Assembly (NCBI GenBank): GCA_027186245.1
Contig: CP114498.1
Location: forward strand, 1,185,501 to 1,249,500
Direction: 5' to 3'
Source of the DNA: Coriaria nepalensis
Taxonomy: Eukaryota > Streptophyta > Magnoliopsida > Cucurbitales > Coriariaceae
DNA length: 64,000 bases
The notes beneath the pieces were generated by a model. That model saw nothing but the letters and a program-made list of their open reading frames with translations. It made no database searches and was not told where the DNA came from. Below are positions 1-11,541 of this stretch, in pieces (positions within the stretch are counted from its first letter, which is position 1; each line of letters starts with the position of its first letter). Position numbers and translations under genes: made by a program.

Positions 1-905
1 TGAAGAAGAAAATGAAGTACATATTTCAAAATTTAGCAAGCGATTCAAGAGCAGTAATAAGAAACAAACCCAATCCAGTGATTGACAAACTAACACGGGT
101 CAATACTTAATGAGTGACTTATTCAGTGTGCTCGAGAGTAAATTCAAAGCCCTCAAGACCACATCATGTGCAATTGACAAAGAAAACAAAGTTTACAGCT
201 ATAAACTAGAAAACCTGTGAAACTCATGGAATCAGAGTGCAAATGAGCTCCTCGATTGCCTCAAGAACAAGATAAGATAAACTAGTGAAGATAAGCACAC
301 TACTTGAAAACTTATGGCACAAAATGACCAGCTCTTTTTCCAAGCTCAATGCAATAGACAGTAAACCAAGTCCATCTCAATCAACTCGCAATTCCTAACA
401 CTTTTCAGTCTAAATTGAATTGAACGTCGATAATCATCAAACAATGAATTCCATCGCATGAAAATCGAAAGCTCAATACTAAATTCAGATCTAACAGCTC
501 GATGTGAGGTGCAGCATCATTTTTCAATAAAAAACTATAAACGCATGACAAAATTCAGGAAAATTCCCATTCTCAATGCCTCCCCTCCACAATAAACAAA
601 ATCAGAATATATATTAAACAAAATTATAAGCTGGTCCCCACCTGATTCCCGAGAAAATCAAGAATATGAACGGTGCCGCTGTGAGTCCCTAACGCAATCA
701 TCCGTTCCGCAACAGCGATACACGAAGCTCCATCCGTAGAGAGAAGCGAAGGTATGCTTCCCCCCATTCTCTGGTACTTAAGCCTCGGCTCCTCCTCCTC
801 CTCCTCATCTTCTCCCTCCTCTTCGACTTCGTCTTCTTCCTCCTCGTCCTCCTCTTCTCTCTCATTGTCTCCTTCGACCCCGTTCTCATATGGAATCGAT
901 GCCAT
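1..905 (-). CDS. VPS41: VPS41, vacuolar sorting subunit (5' end only)
   Basis: VPS41 is the HOPS-complex subunit that tethers late endosomes and AP-3 vesicles to the vacuole. Only the first coding exon, 642..905, is in the window (88 codons). It starts MASIPYENG, runs through an acidic Glu/Asp stretch and then reads PRLKYQRMGGSIPSLL, followed by the start of the beta-propeller (CIAVAERMIALGTHSGTVHI, ending LGNQ). This matches the known N-terminus of plant VPS41. The exon ends at a GTGGGG donor and 1..641 is intron 1, in which I see no further exon. The start at 905 is chosen because the longer in-frame extension to 1007 is not family-like. The rest of the gene lies left of the window. Confidence 0.9.
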
Positions 906-1007
906 TGTAATATACCTCTTGCTCGTCTTCCTCTTCTTAGGTAATCCTTCTCCGAGAGAAAAGGACCAGAATATTGATCGAGGTAGTAACAGAGATCTGT
1001 TTCTCAC

Positions 1008-1029
1008 TTTTTTTTTTTTTTTTTTTTTT
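1008..1029. repeat. T homopolymer
   Basis: A run of about 20 T just upstream of VPS41, reading as poly-A on the gene strand in its 5' leader or promoter. It is a simple repeat of no assigned function. Confidence 0.8.
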
Positions 1030-2030
1030 GCCTGTTAAATTTCTTAAACGGTTTGCCTTCGAATATTTATTTGCAAGACAACAAAACAAAGAGTGGCCGG
1101 TGCCACCCGTGCAGGTAATGGTCTTCCCGTGGCGGTAAATTTTTTATTTTTTATTTTCCCTCCCTTTTTTTACCGTTGATAACTGTTAATTTATATTTTA
1201 ATTTATATTTTAATTTATATTTTAATTTATATTTTAATTTATATTCTAATTAAGTAGATTTTATTGATAAGTCCAAACTCACTCCTCTTAATTTGTCTCA
1301 AGATTATGTAGCTTTCCAGTAACGGCCAGGTGGCTGCTACTAGCTATGGTGATGTAAGGGGTTGCACGAACCGACTCTTGACTTTGACCCATACGTTGTG
1401 AGCCAGGCCCATAATTTTCGCTTGTTTCGAAAGCTACACGACGTTGAGCTCTACATGCAAAGAGCAACACATCGTTTAGTATGAACGGCGTTACTCTCTT
1501 CAGTGCTTAATACTGCGTGGTTAGTAGTAGTATGGAGCGACATGTTGTTCGGGAGAACTGTGCGTCGTTTGTCAAGTACATAGATTTTTGCTAATAATTT
1601 ATAATCTATTCTAAATCTCTTGTTGACTCCATGTGGTCAATTATTGATACAATCAAACAGTAATAGAAAGAAATGAGTGAGAAAATCTGATCCCAGTTTA
1701 AGACCCGTTTACACACAAGTGTTTTTGTAACTGTTTTTCTTTCCTTGTAGAACAAGAACAAGTCCTAATTGATGAGACCTGGTTTACATATACAAGATCA
1801 ACTTCTCATACTTGCTCGAAATATGTATAGATATCAGCAGCCATGCCAGCTTCAGCATGCAGTTTCTTCTCTTGCCTAATTTGGATCCTAATCTTTTCTT
1901 TAGAAGCCTAACTTTTTTTTTTTTTCTTTCTAAAGATTGATTGAATATTATGACATGGGGCCTTTGAATTAGACCAATCCACTAACATCAATACCATGCA
2001 TGTATTTCCTTCTCAAATACTCTCTGATCT
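1030..2030. other. Intergenic, VPS41 to STIG1-like gene
   Basis: The two genes diverge, so this is promoter sequence for both. It holds a 12-bp tandem array at 1187..1252 (unit AATTTATATTTT, about five copies, the last imperfect) and AT-rich unique DNA. A 60-codon open frame at 1288..1470 on the minus strand resembles nothing I know. Confidence 0.6.
1187..1252. repeat. 12-bp tandem repeat, unit AATTTATATTTT
   Basis: About five head-to-tail copies, the last with one substitution. This is a small AT minisatellite in the VPS41/STIG1 intergenic region. Confidence 0.85.
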
Positions 2031-2040
2031 CTATATATAC
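2031..2040 (+). promoter_or_regulatory. TATA box of the STIG1-like gene
   Basis: CTATATATAC lies about 135 bp before the ATG at 2175. A CTT-rich leader follows at 2123..2145, as is common in plant 5' UTRs. Confidence 0.6.
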
Positions 2041-2174
2041 CCTCTTCATTCCTCCAATCTTATCCCTTCAAAATTCAAACCATTCATTATATATACAGTT
2101 TCAAACACCTTTCTCAACTCATATTCTTCTTCTTCTTCTTCTTCATCTTAATCCTGCTATCTGTTTGTAAACAA

Positions 2175-2594
2175 ATGAAGTCTCTCAAAGTGTTCCTTTT
2201 ACTGGGCATGCTTATTTCCAGCTTCATTGTTGCTATTGCTGCAACACCTGCTCCCGAGGAGGAAGAGGAAATGGATGAGCAGGCCGGCTCGCTTAGAGGA
2301 TCGAGCCGGTTCCTGGCCGAGAAGGTCCGAGTAGTAGCAATGACATGTGACAAATATCCCAGAGTGTGTCGTGGGAAGAACAGCGCAGGGCCCGATTGCT
2401 GCAAGAAGAAGTGTGTGAATGTGACGACGGACAGACTCAACTGCGGGGCGTGCGGGAAGAGATGCAAGTACTCGGAGATATGCTGCAAAGGGGCATGTGT
2501 AAAGCCCATGTCCAACAAGAACCATTGTGGAGGCTGCAACAACAAGTGCAAGAAAGGAAGCGCATGTGTCTATGGCATGTGCAGCTATGCCTAG
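2175..2594 (+). CDS. STIG1-like cysteine-rich secreted protein
   Basis: The gene is intronless and encodes 139 residues. A hydrophobic signal peptide (residues 1 to about 23, LLLGMLISSFIVAIAA) is followed by an acidic spacer with an SRFL motif near residue 45. The C-terminal domain carries 16 cysteines in the STIG1 arrangement (DCCKKKC, NCGACGKRC, ICCKGAC, HCGGCNNKC, ACVYGMC). The family includes stigma-specific STIG1 of Solanaceae and GRIM REAPER of Arabidopsis, secreted proteins processed to signalling peptides. That this one is apoplastic follows from its signal peptide; its receptor and tissue are unknown. A TATA box lies at 2031 and AATAAA-type signals near 2735. The C-terminus ends MCSYA. 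Confidence 0.93.
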   Translation: MKSLKVFLLLGMLISSFIVAIAATPAPEEEEEMDEQAGSLRGSSRFLAEKVRVVAMTCDKYPRVCRGKNSAGPDCCKKKCVNVTTDRLNCGACGKRCKYSEICCKGACVKPMSNKNHCGGCNNKCKKGSACVYGMCSYA

Positions 2595-2954
2595 ACATGC
2601 GCATGACTTCTATATTCATTTGCTCCTTAATTCCATTACTATACATACATGTGTGTGTCATGTGTTATTAGCCTGTAATTAAGTTGATCATTGTTCTTAC
2701 TTAGTTTGGGTGTAAGTAAGCAGTTTGTATTGCTAATAAATAAAGCAGCTAAGACATGATTCATCGTTTCCAAACCAATAAAAGAAAACAGCAATGAAAT
2801 CATCGATCATCATTAGGGTAAGTTCAGTTCTTGAATCAGGAATTACAAATCAGGATCAAATCAGGGTGTAACTTCAGTTCTCTTCTTCTTCTTCTTTTTA
2901 TTTTTATAAACGTATACGTGTTGACTGGATCTTGTAAGAAATATTGTAGGGTAG

Positions 2955-4578
2955 TCATGAAGCTGGTGACTGTGTGATAGCATCCACCATTTCCAACGCA
3001 ACGCATGGTTGATCAACGGGCACCTGTTCATTAATTCAAATTATCCAAAAATGAAGTTGTAAATTTATATTGCATGTTTTTTCGAGCAATACGATATTAG
3101 ATTGAGAAGTTTATAAAGCTATGAGATATGACCAATTATAAGGCAAACTGAGTAAGGGCATGCATGTACTGATGTGAAATGAGAAGCAATTTGAGTAGGG
3201 GACGACATGTCAAGCAAGGACAAACTCTGAGTTTTTACATTACTACAAGCAACTGTTCAGATTTTATTTTTGTTTCGTTGACTAATTCACAGACAAAAGC
3301 AGTTTGACCAGATGGCCCTCAACTGGTACTCTTGTCAGTTGAGTAGAGATGAGACATCGGAAATGTCAATCAAAGTACAACTCCTCACTGAATATTGGTC
3401 AACGGTCTACTCTCTCTCTCTCTTAGTTTTTTTGTTTTTATTTTTTTATTTTTGGCTTTATTTGAAAATAATTATATAATAGTAAGCGGGTTTTAACTTA
3501 CAAAGTGGCCAGCCCCAAGAATCCAATAGAAATGTAGGTTTTTGTATGACTTGGTGAACCCTTTGGTAATGCCGCTATCACCATCTTTTTCACAGAAAAG
3601 AGGTTTCCTTTTTGCACTTAAAAAAGATGGCAGCCCCTCCCACCTAAAAAAAAATTAAATTAAATTAAATTAAATTAAATAAGGATAAATTCAATCAATA
3701 CATATAACTATATTAAAATTAAATAAAAATTAAATAAAATAAGTTGATTTGGTAATTATTTACGCCAATTATTTAGATTAAAAATAGTTATATAAATAAT
3801 TATTAAATCACTTTATTTTATCTAAATTTGATCTAAATTTAATTTTTTAACTATTTTTCACCCGATTCAAAAAAAGAAAACATACTTGAGCTTTTCAATC
3901 CAAGCTTCAGTTCCCTTGGTCGCACAGATAACATCAAGCTGGAGGTCAGAAACAAACCAACGAGGAATATCATAAGAAAATATCACAGCGATAACATCAA
4001 GCCGAGGTCCATGTTTTGGTAAGACTTATCTTAAAAGAATATTTGTGAGAGACGAATGAAGCAAGGGAAGGGTGGGTTTCGTCTTACTTGCCCATTATAC
4101 ACGGTCACATTCACTCCCTTAGACAGTAGCTCATCAACCTCATTAATCCTTGGCCTCATAAAATCTCCTTCAAGGTTGCTGAAAACAGAATCCGACTGCC
4201 CTCCCCATCTACACTTAACCAATAATTACTAATTACTTTCCTTAATACATAATTAAGAAAATAATTAAGTAGTGCTGCTATATACTCACTTGACATTTTG
4301 TGGGATGATCTTAAGTTTTGACTTAATAGCACCATTCATTAAGGTATCCAAATCACCGTCACCGCCGCCAGTATTACTTCCTCTTCTTAAGGAAGAGAGA
4401 TATCTAGAGTATCTTTTAATGGTAGCAACCCCTTTTGATGATTCCATTGCTGCAGCTGTACTACTCATCGATACAGGATCCATTCCAGCATCCAATAGAA
4501 AATTATAAAAGTCCTATATACATATATTAATGCAAATTAACCATATGCTATTATGCTAGTATGTAATCAATGTACTAC

Positions 4579-4613
<35 letters not shown>

Positions 4614-5852
4614 CCACATGGTTGCTGCTGGAGCTAATCACATTTTCTAGTGTACTCCACGTGTTGGTAGCATCAGTGAATTGACCATCTTCGATCTGTT
4701 GCTTGATCTTTTTAGCTAAGCTGTTGATTTACTGAAATGGGTTTTATTAGCTCACTAAATCTTGTTTATGATGCTAATTATTAATTGATTGATGACTATA
4801 ATAGGGGATAAATTATGAAGGACCTGTCTGACTCCAGCAATCCATTGTCGTCCAGCCTTGACACGTCTTTAAGAAGTGGACCCCATGAAAACTAAAAATA
4901 TATGTTAGACTATATTATTATTAATGATGATGATGATATATGCATATTACTTACTGTAAAATCTTCCGGGGAGATCCAACTATCTCCCAAGGCTACACCT
5001 CCTAATTGAAGGTGCAAGGTTCCATGGTTAATGGCGTTAAGAGCAGACAGAGCAAGAGTGACAGCATATTTGCCGCCGTAAGATTCTGCCACGATGTAGA
5101 GAGGACTATTCTGGAGCTTCTCGTTCCGATTGAAGACATCCTCTAACAATTTGGTCAGATCGGCAGCTGCTTCCACGTCAGATTTCACATACAGCTTTTC
5201 ATCTTCTACAAAACTATACCCTGTTCCGACTGGATTATCCTGCAAAGTTTTCAAGAGGGCAACTACTACAAAACGCAATTTCTCATAGTTCAAGCCCCAT
5301 TGCCGCAAAGTTTCAAAGAAGATGATTACCACAAATAGGAGGTCGGCTTTAAGCAGCCATGTTGAGTTTCTTGGCTTCAAGAAAGTGTTTATGGGCCCAA
5401 CCTCTTCGAAATTACCAATTCCAACCCCTGACGCACCCTGTTTTAGACAAATTTAGTAAGAAAATTGGATATAGATTTATTTTTAAAATTTTAAAACAAA
5501 CTTACAGGTCCACCCTGCAACCAAAGAATGATAGGCCAAGGCTTGGAGGGATTATCAACTCTGTGTGGACTTCTATAAAGCCACCAGAACATATGGGCTT
5601 CTGTATTAATAATTAATGAAAAAAGCAATAATAATGATCAAAATTCAATTTCAGATCATGATCAAAATTACTAAATATTGGAAATTGATTATCTGCAGCA
5701 ATTTTTTACTTACTGGGTCGGACTTGAACATACCCCCATTCTTCTGATCCATCATGGGTTTTCAGTGCTTTGGTTTTTCCGCCATTGTTAAAGAGTGGAG
5801 CAATGAACAGAACAGAGACAAGAACAAGAGGAAACAGAGAAAACTTCTCCAT
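2955..5852 (-). CDS. SCPL51: Serine carboxypeptidase-like 51 (S10 family)
   Basis: Eleven coding exons, 469 residues: 5714..5852, 5506..5600, 5330..5437, 4955..5239, 4824..4891, 4615..4720, 4290..4513, 4088..4208, 3886..3938, 3502..3643 and 2955..3023. All use GT..AG borders and the lengths sum to 1410 nt. An N-terminal signal peptide (FPLVLVSVLFIAPLF) is followed by WGYVQVRPKAHMFWWLY, then ILWLQGGPGASG (oxyanion hole), ESYGG (nucleophile Ser about 167), NGQLDVI (Asp about 384) and GAGHFVPVDQP (His about 446). The catalytic triad of this secreted or vacuolar peptidase/acyltransferase family is therefore complete. Overall it is closest to Arabidopsis SCPL51 (461 residues); the natural substrate is not known. 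The last three exons are short and easily missed. A decoy copy of the exon-9 acceptor region is reported under findings. Confidence 0.92.
3654..3850. mobile_element. AT-rich fold-back element inside SCPL51 intron 9
   Basis: A (TTAAA)n stretch at 3654..3681 is followed by an imperfect inverted repeat. About 60 bp at 3700..3763 (core AAATAAGTTGATTTGGTAAT) pairs with the reverse complement of 3775..3835 (core ATAATTATTAAATCACTTTA), with a short centre near 3764..3775. This is the shape of a MITE. I could not define clean terminal repeats or a target-site duplication. Confidence 0.45.
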
Positions 5853-6540
5853 TTCTTTTTTCTTTTAATGAGAATAAGAGAAAAGCTGTCAAGGCAAATT
5901 TTATACGTGGGAAAACTTATGATTAAAGTCTAGAAAATGAAGCCTACTAGGAATACATATGTATAGAAAATAACCAAAAGGTTAAGCATCAAAAAGAAAA
6001 GTTTTCATTTTTTTCCTTTTTGAGTAAGCAATAAGTGTGTATAGATATAAAAACAAAAAGAAGAACGAGAAAGAAAATCAGAGGGAGATCAAATGTTACA
6101 CGAACAAGAAAAATCAGATGCAGAGTAATTTTCATAGAGAGAATGACAGAGAAAGAGACAAAAGGGGAGCTGTCAAGGCAAATCAACTATACAGATACAA
6201 AGGGACAAAAGAAGAAGATGTTAAAGAGAACCAATATTACTAAGTTAAAATTAAAATATGAAGGATATGATATAAAGGATTTTCACAGAGTGGGTGGTTG
6301 CAGATTCGTACTGCTATATTTGGTGGGTTTTTGAGGGGAAATGAAAATAATGTTAGTTTTGGGGAAATAATGTAATTAAAGGAAATGTATAGGGCTATTA
6401 AAGTGGTTTGTAATTTATATTTTTGGCCCGGAAAGAAGTAGTACTGAAAGAGTTTGCGTGTAGGAGAGGTAGTTTTGATTTTGCAGAAAAAGAGAGAAAG
6501 TACATTATGGAAAAGGTTTTATACTCTCGTAAAGTCTTGG

Positions 6541-6573
6541 ATGATATGGATGATATGGATGATATGGATGATA
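6541..6573. repeat. 9-bp tandem repeat, unit GATATGGAT
   Basis: Three to four head-to-tail copies between SCPL51 and H3. A small minisatellite of no assigned function. Confidence 0.8.
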
Positions 6574-7085
6574 TTTCTATCATATTATTTTTATAAATTA
6601 TAACATTTATTATATATAAAAGTAATAATAATATTTATAATAATGTTTGATTTGATATTTGATTATAAAATTATATATGTGCAATAAATTTTTTATTTAA
6701 ATAATTCATAAAAAGTACAAAAAATATATATATAATAAAGTAAAATTTATCATAATTATAAATATTAATTTTATATATTATATAATAATAATAAGATTTA
6801 ATATTACGTCTAAGTTTTCAAAAAAATAATGTTAGAGATATGAATAATCGGGAGATAGATATTGATTAGTAAGTGAAGGACAGGACTATAGAGTGGTTCA
6901 TCTTTTGCATGGGATCCTATTTCTGTCGCAACTTTTTAAACTAAATAGTCAAAGTTAAGATAAAGACGATGTAATAGTACATCATTTCCAACTCCTCCCA
7001 AACACTAATAATCAAACATTTTGAAATTATGTTTTACCGCATAACTAGTATACCATTGGTTGGTTAATACTATTTTCTTACTTGA

Positions 7086-7088
<3 letters not shown>

Positions 7089-7121
<33 letters not shown>
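7089..7121. repeat. A33 homopolymer
   Basis: An uninterrupted run of 33 A. It could be a retroelement poly-A tail or simple slippage. I see no coding retroelement remnant beside it. Confidence 0.85.
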
Positions 7122-7122
<1 letters not shown>

Positions 7123-7610
7123 AGGAAATTAAGGTGTCATTGTTTCTTCTTCCACAACTCATATGGGCCATTAAACTAAACATGGTTGGTTGAATGAGGA
7201 ATGGGGATTGTGGATCGATTCCAATTTATGACATATTTCTTTACTAATCATGTGATAAGGACAAGTAAATTGAAACAAAGCTCAAATATTTAAGACAACC
7301 TGGCATTGATAAATAGAGCAACAACTAACAAGATTGTACTAATTATCTCTTTTTCTTTGCAAAAACCAAATGATAATAATGAACTCCTTCATAGCTCAAT
7401 TCATCTCATTCATATCCACCTACCCTATGTGCCAAATGCTTCCCCCATATCGTAACGTACAAAAGGGTAATTTACTAATTAGTATATAAATATTATAATT
7501 TTAAAACATTAAAAAAATAAATAAAATGAATGGCTCAATAACCGATGTTGATTGCCATTTCAGCCTCACGTGAAGGGAAACTGTTAATAGGATCCTTCTA
7601 CTGTTTGTTT

Positions 7611-7625
7611 GGGGGGGGGGGGGGG
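7611..7625. repeat. G15 homopolymer
   Basis: Fifteen consecutive G in AT-rich intergenic DNA, one of seven G or C runs in the window. Confidence 0.9.
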
Positions 7626-8741
7626 TGTCTAATTTATATATATTTATTACATTTAAATATTGGACATCAAAATGCAAAAAATATGTAGTAGTATTTGTCG
7701 AATAGTATTGTCTTAAGAAATCGCGCCATGCATGTTGCTCATCATGATTCAGAGACATGTGAAGATGTTTTCTATTAATTATAGTTCCCTAGTTGTGTTG
7801 TAGCTGTTAACTTTAATGTTGCATTGAAGCTTAATTAATCTTGTCGGCAGGGTTGTGGCACATGTGTAAATTGTTCAGAAAACAACACCCTTTTTGAGGT
7901 CACATTCCTTTGTAAAATAAGGCAATTCTTGTGGGCTTGCTTCAAGCAATTCTTCTTCTCCCATTGATGCTGACATTGTTGATTTTCCTTCTCTTCCAAT
8001 TCATCCTATTTCTTCATCGTTTTCCTTAGCATTTAAAAATGTTTAAAAAAAAATGTAAATCCCTCAAGGATATATTATTAATCAATTCCCTAATTGATAA
8101 TGCAATTTATAAAACTGTCGTCAGAAGAAAATTACAAACCATATAATTTAGCAAAAATATTAAATGTTGATGCTATTTAAATAAGTGTAACGCTTTTTTA
8201 TTATTATATAGAATATAATTTATTTAATGCAACGAAAATATATAAAATATGATTTAATTTAGGATTTGTAATGTTTTGACATGTCTAAAGTTCGAGGGAG
8301 GAAAAAGGTTCCAATCAAATTACTCTTCCTACGTGTACAGTATGATGCATTATTAATCAATGATTATCTAATTAATGGGAGATTAATTAATACAAAACTA
8401 ACCTTACATCCGAGTGAGCCGACACGGAGATAAGGATCCAAGAGACTATAGTACATAAGACTATGGTTGAGTTGGCAACTGCTAAAGCCAATAACTTTCG
8501 GACATCTCAGATAGCCCCGACGTGGCAGAAAATTTTTTTTCCGATGCTATTTGTTACTATTATTAGCTCAGTTTTGTTTCTTACGGTTTCAAATGGTCTC
8601 TTAATTAGTACTCTGTGTTAATGTCGACATTCATTTCTATTAAAGAGGCTCGTGAACAGAAGATGAATCCAGAGACTAGCACAACTTTTTCTTTTCTGAA
8701 TCTAGATAAGTAGATATTAATCAAGAAAGGAACATATGGAT

Positions 8742-9221
<480 letters not shown>

Positions 9222-9235
9222 TCAATTTTCGCGTG

Positions 9236-9242
9236 TTTTATA
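9236..9242 (-). promoter_or_regulatory. TATA box of histone H3
   Basis: TATAAAA on the minus strand, 84 bp before the H3 start codon. Confidence 0.6.
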
Positions 9243-9371
9243 GGACAGTTGAAGGGCGCGGAAACGGGAGGTTCTAAAATTTTTACTTCCCTCCCAAAGT
9301 GAGAATAGATAAACTATGAGCCGTCCGATTAATAAACTAATCGACAGTTTAAAACAAGTCTAGTTACGTGC

Positions 9372-9379
9372 CACGGATC
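9372..9379 (-). promoter_or_regulatory. Histone octamer-like element
   Basis: GATCCGTG on the minus strand differs by one base from the plant histone octamer GATCCGCG. It lies about 220 bp before the H3 start. The same variant occurs in the H2B promoter, which supports the call. Confidence 0.45.
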
Positions 9380-9934
9380 GCGAATACTGAGTTGTGGCCC
9401 AGTCCAAATGTTACACAGCCCATTACATGATTATCATTCACGATTCACCTATCCCTGGAAATCAACAAGAATCATTCATGATTCTCATCGTCCAGAATCA
9501 TGCACTTTCTCTTATAAAATGGTGTATTAGTTTGGTCAATAGTGACGTATATACCGAAGCTTCCTAACATGTATATTTTGGCGGCTTCAAACGAATTTCA
9601 GTCAGCCGCAAAAGGAATTGGACTTTTTTGTTGGTCTCCATGCCGACTGCACGTGCGTAAAATATATGTTTTTTAAACGTTAAATTGATTATGTTTAATT
9701 GGAAAATAGTATGGGAAAGAAGAACAAATTAAAATTGAACTCTAAAGTAGTTTAAATTTATAATTATTTATACTAATCGATGAACGAGCGATTATACGTC
9801 TATGCACTAATTGACCATAAAAAATATTCAACATTTTTGTGGTCCAATGATTGACACATTTGTCAAGCCATGTCATCACTGTATGTTTCCATCCATCTTC
9901 TTATCGGGCCCACTTCCTTCAAATTGCCTCTGCG

Positions 9935-9943
9935 TATATAAAG
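9935..9943 (+). promoter_or_regulatory. TATA box of the ATL gene
   Basis: TATATAAAG, about 110 bp before the ATG at 10044, followed by a CT-rich leader. Confidence 0.6.
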
Positions 9944-10043
9944 GAGCACTCCCTCCCTTCCCTCACTCCCAATTAAACCTCCATCTCTTTCTCTTTCCGA
10001 TCAGTCTCTGTATTTCTAATTAGCTCAAACTCAGAGGTCAAAA

Positions 10044-10748
10044 ATGAAAGCCCAATCCCCACTCGCTTCTACCGCTGAAGGCACTTCTTCCACGACGCCG
10101 TCTTCTTCAGATATACCAGACACAGCTCCCTACGCCTCCAATGCCGCCGTCACCTCCCTCGCCATCTTCGCTGGCATCATTTTCTTCGCCCTCTACCTTA
10201 CATACAGAAACCTTCATAAAAGTGACGATGATGATGACGATGATGATGGGAATGATCACAGGACAGACCAGTCCACGTCACCACCACCTCTCCCTAAAGG
10301 TCTTAGTATCTCAGCCATCCGCTCTCTTCCGGTGTACACTTACAACCATACTGACGTGACGTACCAGATCGACTGTCCCGTTTGCCTGACTGAGTTCGAC
10401 GACAGCGAGAAGGTGAAACTGCTGCCGGTTTGCAAGCACGTGTTTCATCCCGAGTGCATTGACACGTGGCTTGTCTGTAACGTGTCTTGTCCGGTTTGCC
10501 GGTCGACCCGGCTCTTCGACGACAGGAACTGTAGCTGTAGTACTACTGACATAGAAAGTGGCGAGTGTTTGTGTGTGGATGAGGAGATGGAGGATGAGGG
10601 TGAGAGTGAGTTGGGAGGGAGATCGACAGCAGCAAATGATGACACGTGTACCGAGACTGGAGCGTCTCGAATGGGGAGGATTACTAGTTTCTCCAACAAT
10701 ATTGCAAGGAGAGTTTCCAGTGCGTTGAAGCGGACGTGTAGTTTCTGA
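10044..10748 (+). CDS. ATL-type RING-H2 E3 ubiquitin ligase
   Basis: Intronless, 234 residues, as usual for the ATL family. A single transmembrane segment (about 36-55, TSLAIFAGIIFFALYLTY) is followed by a run of eight Asp. A GLD-like region comes next (KGLSISAIRSLPVYTYN), then a canonical RING-H2 with zinc ligands Cys111, Cys114, Cys130, His132, His135, Cys138, Cys149 and Cys152. The spacing is C-x2-C-x15-C-x-H-x2-H-x2-C-x10-C-x2-C, with the conserved Pro-x-Cys and Trp142. The C-terminal 80 residues are acidic, then basic (ARRVSSALKRTCSF), and look disordered. ATL proteins are membrane-bound E3 ligases, often in defence or carbon/nitrogen responses; the substrate here is unknown. Confidence 0.93.
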   Translation: MKAQSPLASTAEGTSSTTPSSSDIPDTAPYASNAAVTSLAIFAGIIFFALYLTYRNLHKSDDDDDDDDGNDHRTDQSTSPPPLPKGLSISAIRSLPVYTYNHTDVTYQIDCPVCLTEFDDSEKVKLLPVCKHVFHPECIDTWLVCNVSCPVCRSTRLFDDRNCSCSTTDIESGECLCVDEEMEDEGESELGGRSTAANDDTCTETGASRMGRITSFSNNIARRVSSALKRTCSF

Positions 10749-10989
10749 TTACAGCGCACGTGTGACGTGTAAGATACCAGGAGGGCCCAATGTATAGGGG
10801 GGGTTAAAGTTGTAATAAGAAAATTTTATGAAAGTACGAAGTCGATTTTGAAGCCTGCAATCTGCATTGCAATGTAGTTGGAGTAAATGTTAATAATTCA
10901 TTTGATAAATGTTAATAACATCTGCACTGCAAGATGAATTCACTTGATAATAGCACCATTATTAATTATTGTATAAGAGCTCAACTAAG

Positions 10990-11541
10990 CTGAAAATGAA
11001 ATGACAACAAATTGTGCAATAATGAAGAAGATAACATAATACAAACCTGAATGCGGTTACTATGAGTAAAGCGTGATACAGCTCTCTGCTGTAACAAATC
11101 GTGAATTTCTCTGTGTCTTTCAACCTCAGCCTTCTTCATCATATCAAGTAGAGCTTGCCGACCACGTAACCTCCGAAACCCCACCCTGACATGTTTGGTC
11201 TGCACATGTTCACTCTGAGCATCTTGTTCTTCTCTCCCATCAGCACAAGCATGGCTCTGCCGGCTATTGATTTGTACCTACTCCCTTATACTTCTCACCC
11301 TCCCTTGCTCTGTCTGACCAAGCCACTCTCTCTTCACATTGTTGTTCGTATGGGAAATACTAGGAGCATTATTTCCCGAAAAATTTCCCTGACCCTTTCC
11401 CTTTCAGTTTTCCCAAAGTCACAAAAATGCTTAAGAGTGAAAACTTCTGGGAAGACTGGGATCTTCGCTATCATGAACAGTTAAACTCCTATTCTCAGAA
11501 GAATCAAGCACAGAAACATTGCACGGACCAACAATGACCAT
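10990..11541 (-). pseudogene. 5' fragment of an At5g04460-like RING-protein gene
   Basis: Read leftward from 11541, this resembles the first coding exon of a plant RING-protein family (Arabidopsis At5g04460 type, from memory). MVIVGPCNVSVLDSSENRSL corresponds to the family start, then DFGKTERERVREIF, VKREWLGQTE and finally RLRGRQALLDMMKKAEVERH up to THSNRIQ at a GTTTGT donor. The segments fall in three reading frames. In the REWVQ motif the Trp codon is TAG (RE*VQI). No following exon, and hence no RING domain, is found before the ATL gene. It is therefore a truncated, frameshifted relic. The preserved donor suggests a genomic duplication rather than a processed copy. Confidence 0.75.

Larger units (their letters stand above)
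5853..8741. other. Intergenic, SCPL51 to histone H3
   Basis: About 2.9 kb, AT-rich, with no coding exon that I can support. It holds a purine-rich tract (6030..6240), a 9-bp tandem array at 6541..6573, a very AT-rich segment at 6590..6800 that shares 25 bp with 12845..12875, an A33 run at 7089..7121 and a G15 run at 7611..7625. The first few hundred bases beside 5852 are the SCPL51 promoter; the end near 8741 is the H3 3' flank. Confidence 0.6.

Noticed and set aside
754..1038. Serine-rich plus-strand ORF
   Set aside because: It is the antisense shadow of the acidic stretch of VPS41 exon 1.
9577..9584. E2F-like TTTGGCGG upstream of histone H3
   Set aside because: It is over 420 bp from the start and on the far side of other sequence; one degenerate match is not sufficient.
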